Shown here in pieces: positions 61,802 to 64,000 of a DNA stretch of 64,000 nucleotides (positions within the stretch are counted from its first letter, which is position 1; every line of letters begins with the position of its first letter). Origin of the DNA: Arthrospira sp. PCC 9108. GTDB taxonomy: Bacteria > Cyanobacteriota > Cyanobacteriia > Cyanobacteriales > Microcoleaceae. The notes below the pieces were generated by a model that worked only from the letters and a program-made list of their open reading frames with translations, did not search any database and was not told the origin of the DNA. The position numbers were made by a program, and so were the translations under genes. Location: NCBI GenBank assembly GCA_016745315.1, contig CP066886.1, positions 2,473,501 through 2,537,500 on the forward strand. Direction: 5' to 3'.

Positions 61802-61990
61802 CTATTTGATTTCTTTGTGAACCGTATGTTTGTTACAGTGGGTGCAGAATTTTTTGAGTTCCATCCTCCCAGTTGTATTCCGACGGTTTTTGGTCGTTGT
61901 ATACCGTGACACACCCTTAGAACGCTTATCGGTATTGGTGCGACACTCAGTGCATTCCAGCGTGATTACAATGCGAACACCTTTAGCCAT
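61802..61990 (-). CDS. rpmG: 50S ribosomal protein L33
   Basis: A 62-residue zinc-ribbon form of L33: CTECRT near residue 14 and CTHC near residue 49 (KFCTHCNKHTVHKEIK). All four cysteines are kept, so this is the zinc-binding C+ type. ATG 61990 (MAKGVRIVI) is the standard start; the frame extends to 62020. It lies 38 bp after the RDD gene on the same strand. Confidence 0.97.
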   Translation of the reverse strand: MAKGVRIVITLECTECRTNTDKRSKGVSRYTTTKNRRNTTGRMELKKFCTHCNKHTVHKEIK

Positions 61991-62027
61991 AATCCTAAAA
62001 GATTTCTTAATAAAGCACAATCATCTA

Positions 62028-62579
62028 TTATTTCAGGTATTGCTGCATTTTGTCAATCCAATTTTTGACTCTAATATCCAAAGAATAGCCTCGTTGCACA
62101 CCAATAACGATAGTTTCGCCAAAGCGATCGTGAAAAGTTTGCGGATATTGACTCAGATCAAACAGCACCACTCCACCATCAGCGATCAGGGGAACTAGTA
62201 ACAGCACAACACCCGCATGGCCTAAAGCCAGATTCCCTAATCCATTTAGAGCCAAGAACACAAAAAACCCTAGGACACCCTCACGCTTAGATAATTCTAA
62301 CAGTTGCGGTGTTCGGTGGAATCGTGTATCAATTACCCTCATATTCAAAGCCCACCGCCCTAGGCTCTGTCCATAGTTTCGATAAACTACAAACACCCGT
62401 GAGGCTATCCAAAGCAGCATAAATATCAAAAATCCGACTAAGCCACTAGCCCCTAATAAACCAGTAATCAACAACACTAGAAATCCGTCAATCCCTAATG
62501 CGATCGCCCGACACCAAGTAGGAACCCTTGGAAAAGCCGGGGCTACTAACTCAGATAATTCAGACCTTTCAGAACTCAT
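62028..62579 (-). CDS. RDD-family membrane protein
   Basis: A 183-residue protein with about four hydrophobic segments after a short N-terminus. The first includes RAIALGIDGFLVLLITGLL, with the Arg and Asp that name the family, and the middle has LGRWALNMRVID. RDD proteins are poorly known; some act as ion antiporters. ATG at 62579 is chosen because it starts the homologous part. It follows the 23S rRNA gene and a terminator, and precedes rpmG on the same strand. Confidence 0.8.
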   Translation of the reverse strand: MSSERSELSELVAPAFPRVPTWCRAIALGIDGFLVLLITGLLGASGLVGFLIFMLLWIASRVFVVYRNYGQSLGRWALNMRVIDTRFHRTPQLLELSKREGVLGFFVFLALNGLGNLALGHAGVVLLLVPLIADGGVVLFDLSQYPQTFHDRFGETIVIGVQRGYSLDIRVKNWIDKMQQYLK

Positions 62580-62596
62580 GGTGAATACCAGATTAT

Positions 62597-62631
62597 CAAA
62601 AAACAAAGCCTCAATCGAAAGAAAGAGGCAG
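62597..62631 (-). terminator. terminator after the 23S rRNA gene
   Basis: On the minus strand TGCCTC...GAGGC (GCCTC 62608-62612 and GAGGC 62625-62629 on plus) forms a stem followed by TTTGTTTTTT. It is 75-100 bp beyond the 23S 3' end and most likely ends the rRNA transcript. Confidence 0.7.
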
Positions 62632-62701
62632 AGTAATAAGATTAAATTGTAGTGTATAAGCAAAACCCTAAAGGCTGCATAGAGAAAAAGCGAGTGTAAA
62701 A

Positions 62702-64000
<1,299 letters not shown>

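Overview
The window is chromosomal DNA from a filamentous cyanobacterium, most likely an Arthrospira/Limnospira-type genome. This rests on the many GCGATCGC (HIP1) octamers, cyanobacterial gene types (LL-diaminopimelate aminotransferase, a COP23-like exported protein, RRM-type RNA-binding protein, MntC-type metal transporter) and the density of small mobile elements and tandem palindromic repeats. Species naming is inference; the HIP1 sites and gene families are visible directly.

Layout. 0-5 kb: the 5' part of a secreted COP23-like gene, a truncated IS630-type helix-turn-helix remnant, gatA, and an MCE-protein/ABC-ATPase pair for lipid transport. 4.7-20.6 kb: yvcK, two tandem C39-like peptidases with peptidoglycan-binding repeats, an M16 peptidase, a VOC protein coupled to a catalytically degenerate serine recombinase, exbB/exbD, cobQ, a one-Cys peroxiredoxin, a third and larger C39-like peptidase and an M50 peptidase. 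Three of these genes (M16, exbB, cobQ) are each broken by loss of one base in a G/C homopolymer, which looks more like sequence error than decay. 20.6-29.2 kb: an MFS transporter, secG, a zinc metalloprotease, tRNA-Ser(GGA), an RRM protein, a structured ORF-less region resembling an omega-RNA/HEARO-type element, small conserved genes, a 5'-nucleotidase, an orphan TRAP binding protein and gdhA with an NtcA-like box.

29.2-32.7 kb is the most unusual stretch. Fourteen 67-bp palindromic tandem repeats are followed by an IS200/IS605-type tnpB element on the minus strand. An ORF-less group II intron lies between the element's left-end hairpin and the tnpB start codon. The intron has a recognisable 5' end, domain V, and perfectly matching EBS1/IBS1 and EBS2/IBS2 pairs. 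It is a composite reminiscent of IStrons, but with a group II rather than a group I intron.

32.8-48.4 kb is mostly housekeeping: a ferredoxin, a secreted nuclease, an inositol-monophosphatase-family enzyme, a J-protein, hisZ, 70-bp tandem palindromes, dapL, the rimP-nusA-ylxR-infB operon read on the minus strand, a large unknown membrane protein, a glycosyltransferase and rpsF. 48.5-59.4 kb: a coiled-coil protein, a response regulator/CheC/hybrid kinase operon, a three-gene GlpA-like/FAD oxidoreductase/DUF1667 operon with a palindrome inside, a GNAT acetyltransferase, and a divergent Mn/Zn ABC transporter with 11-bp direct repeats in the shared promoter. 59.5-64 kb: rpmG-rpsR-RNase II/R, an RDD protein, and the 3' part of a 23S rRNA gene that runs off the window and is not followed by 5S rRNA.
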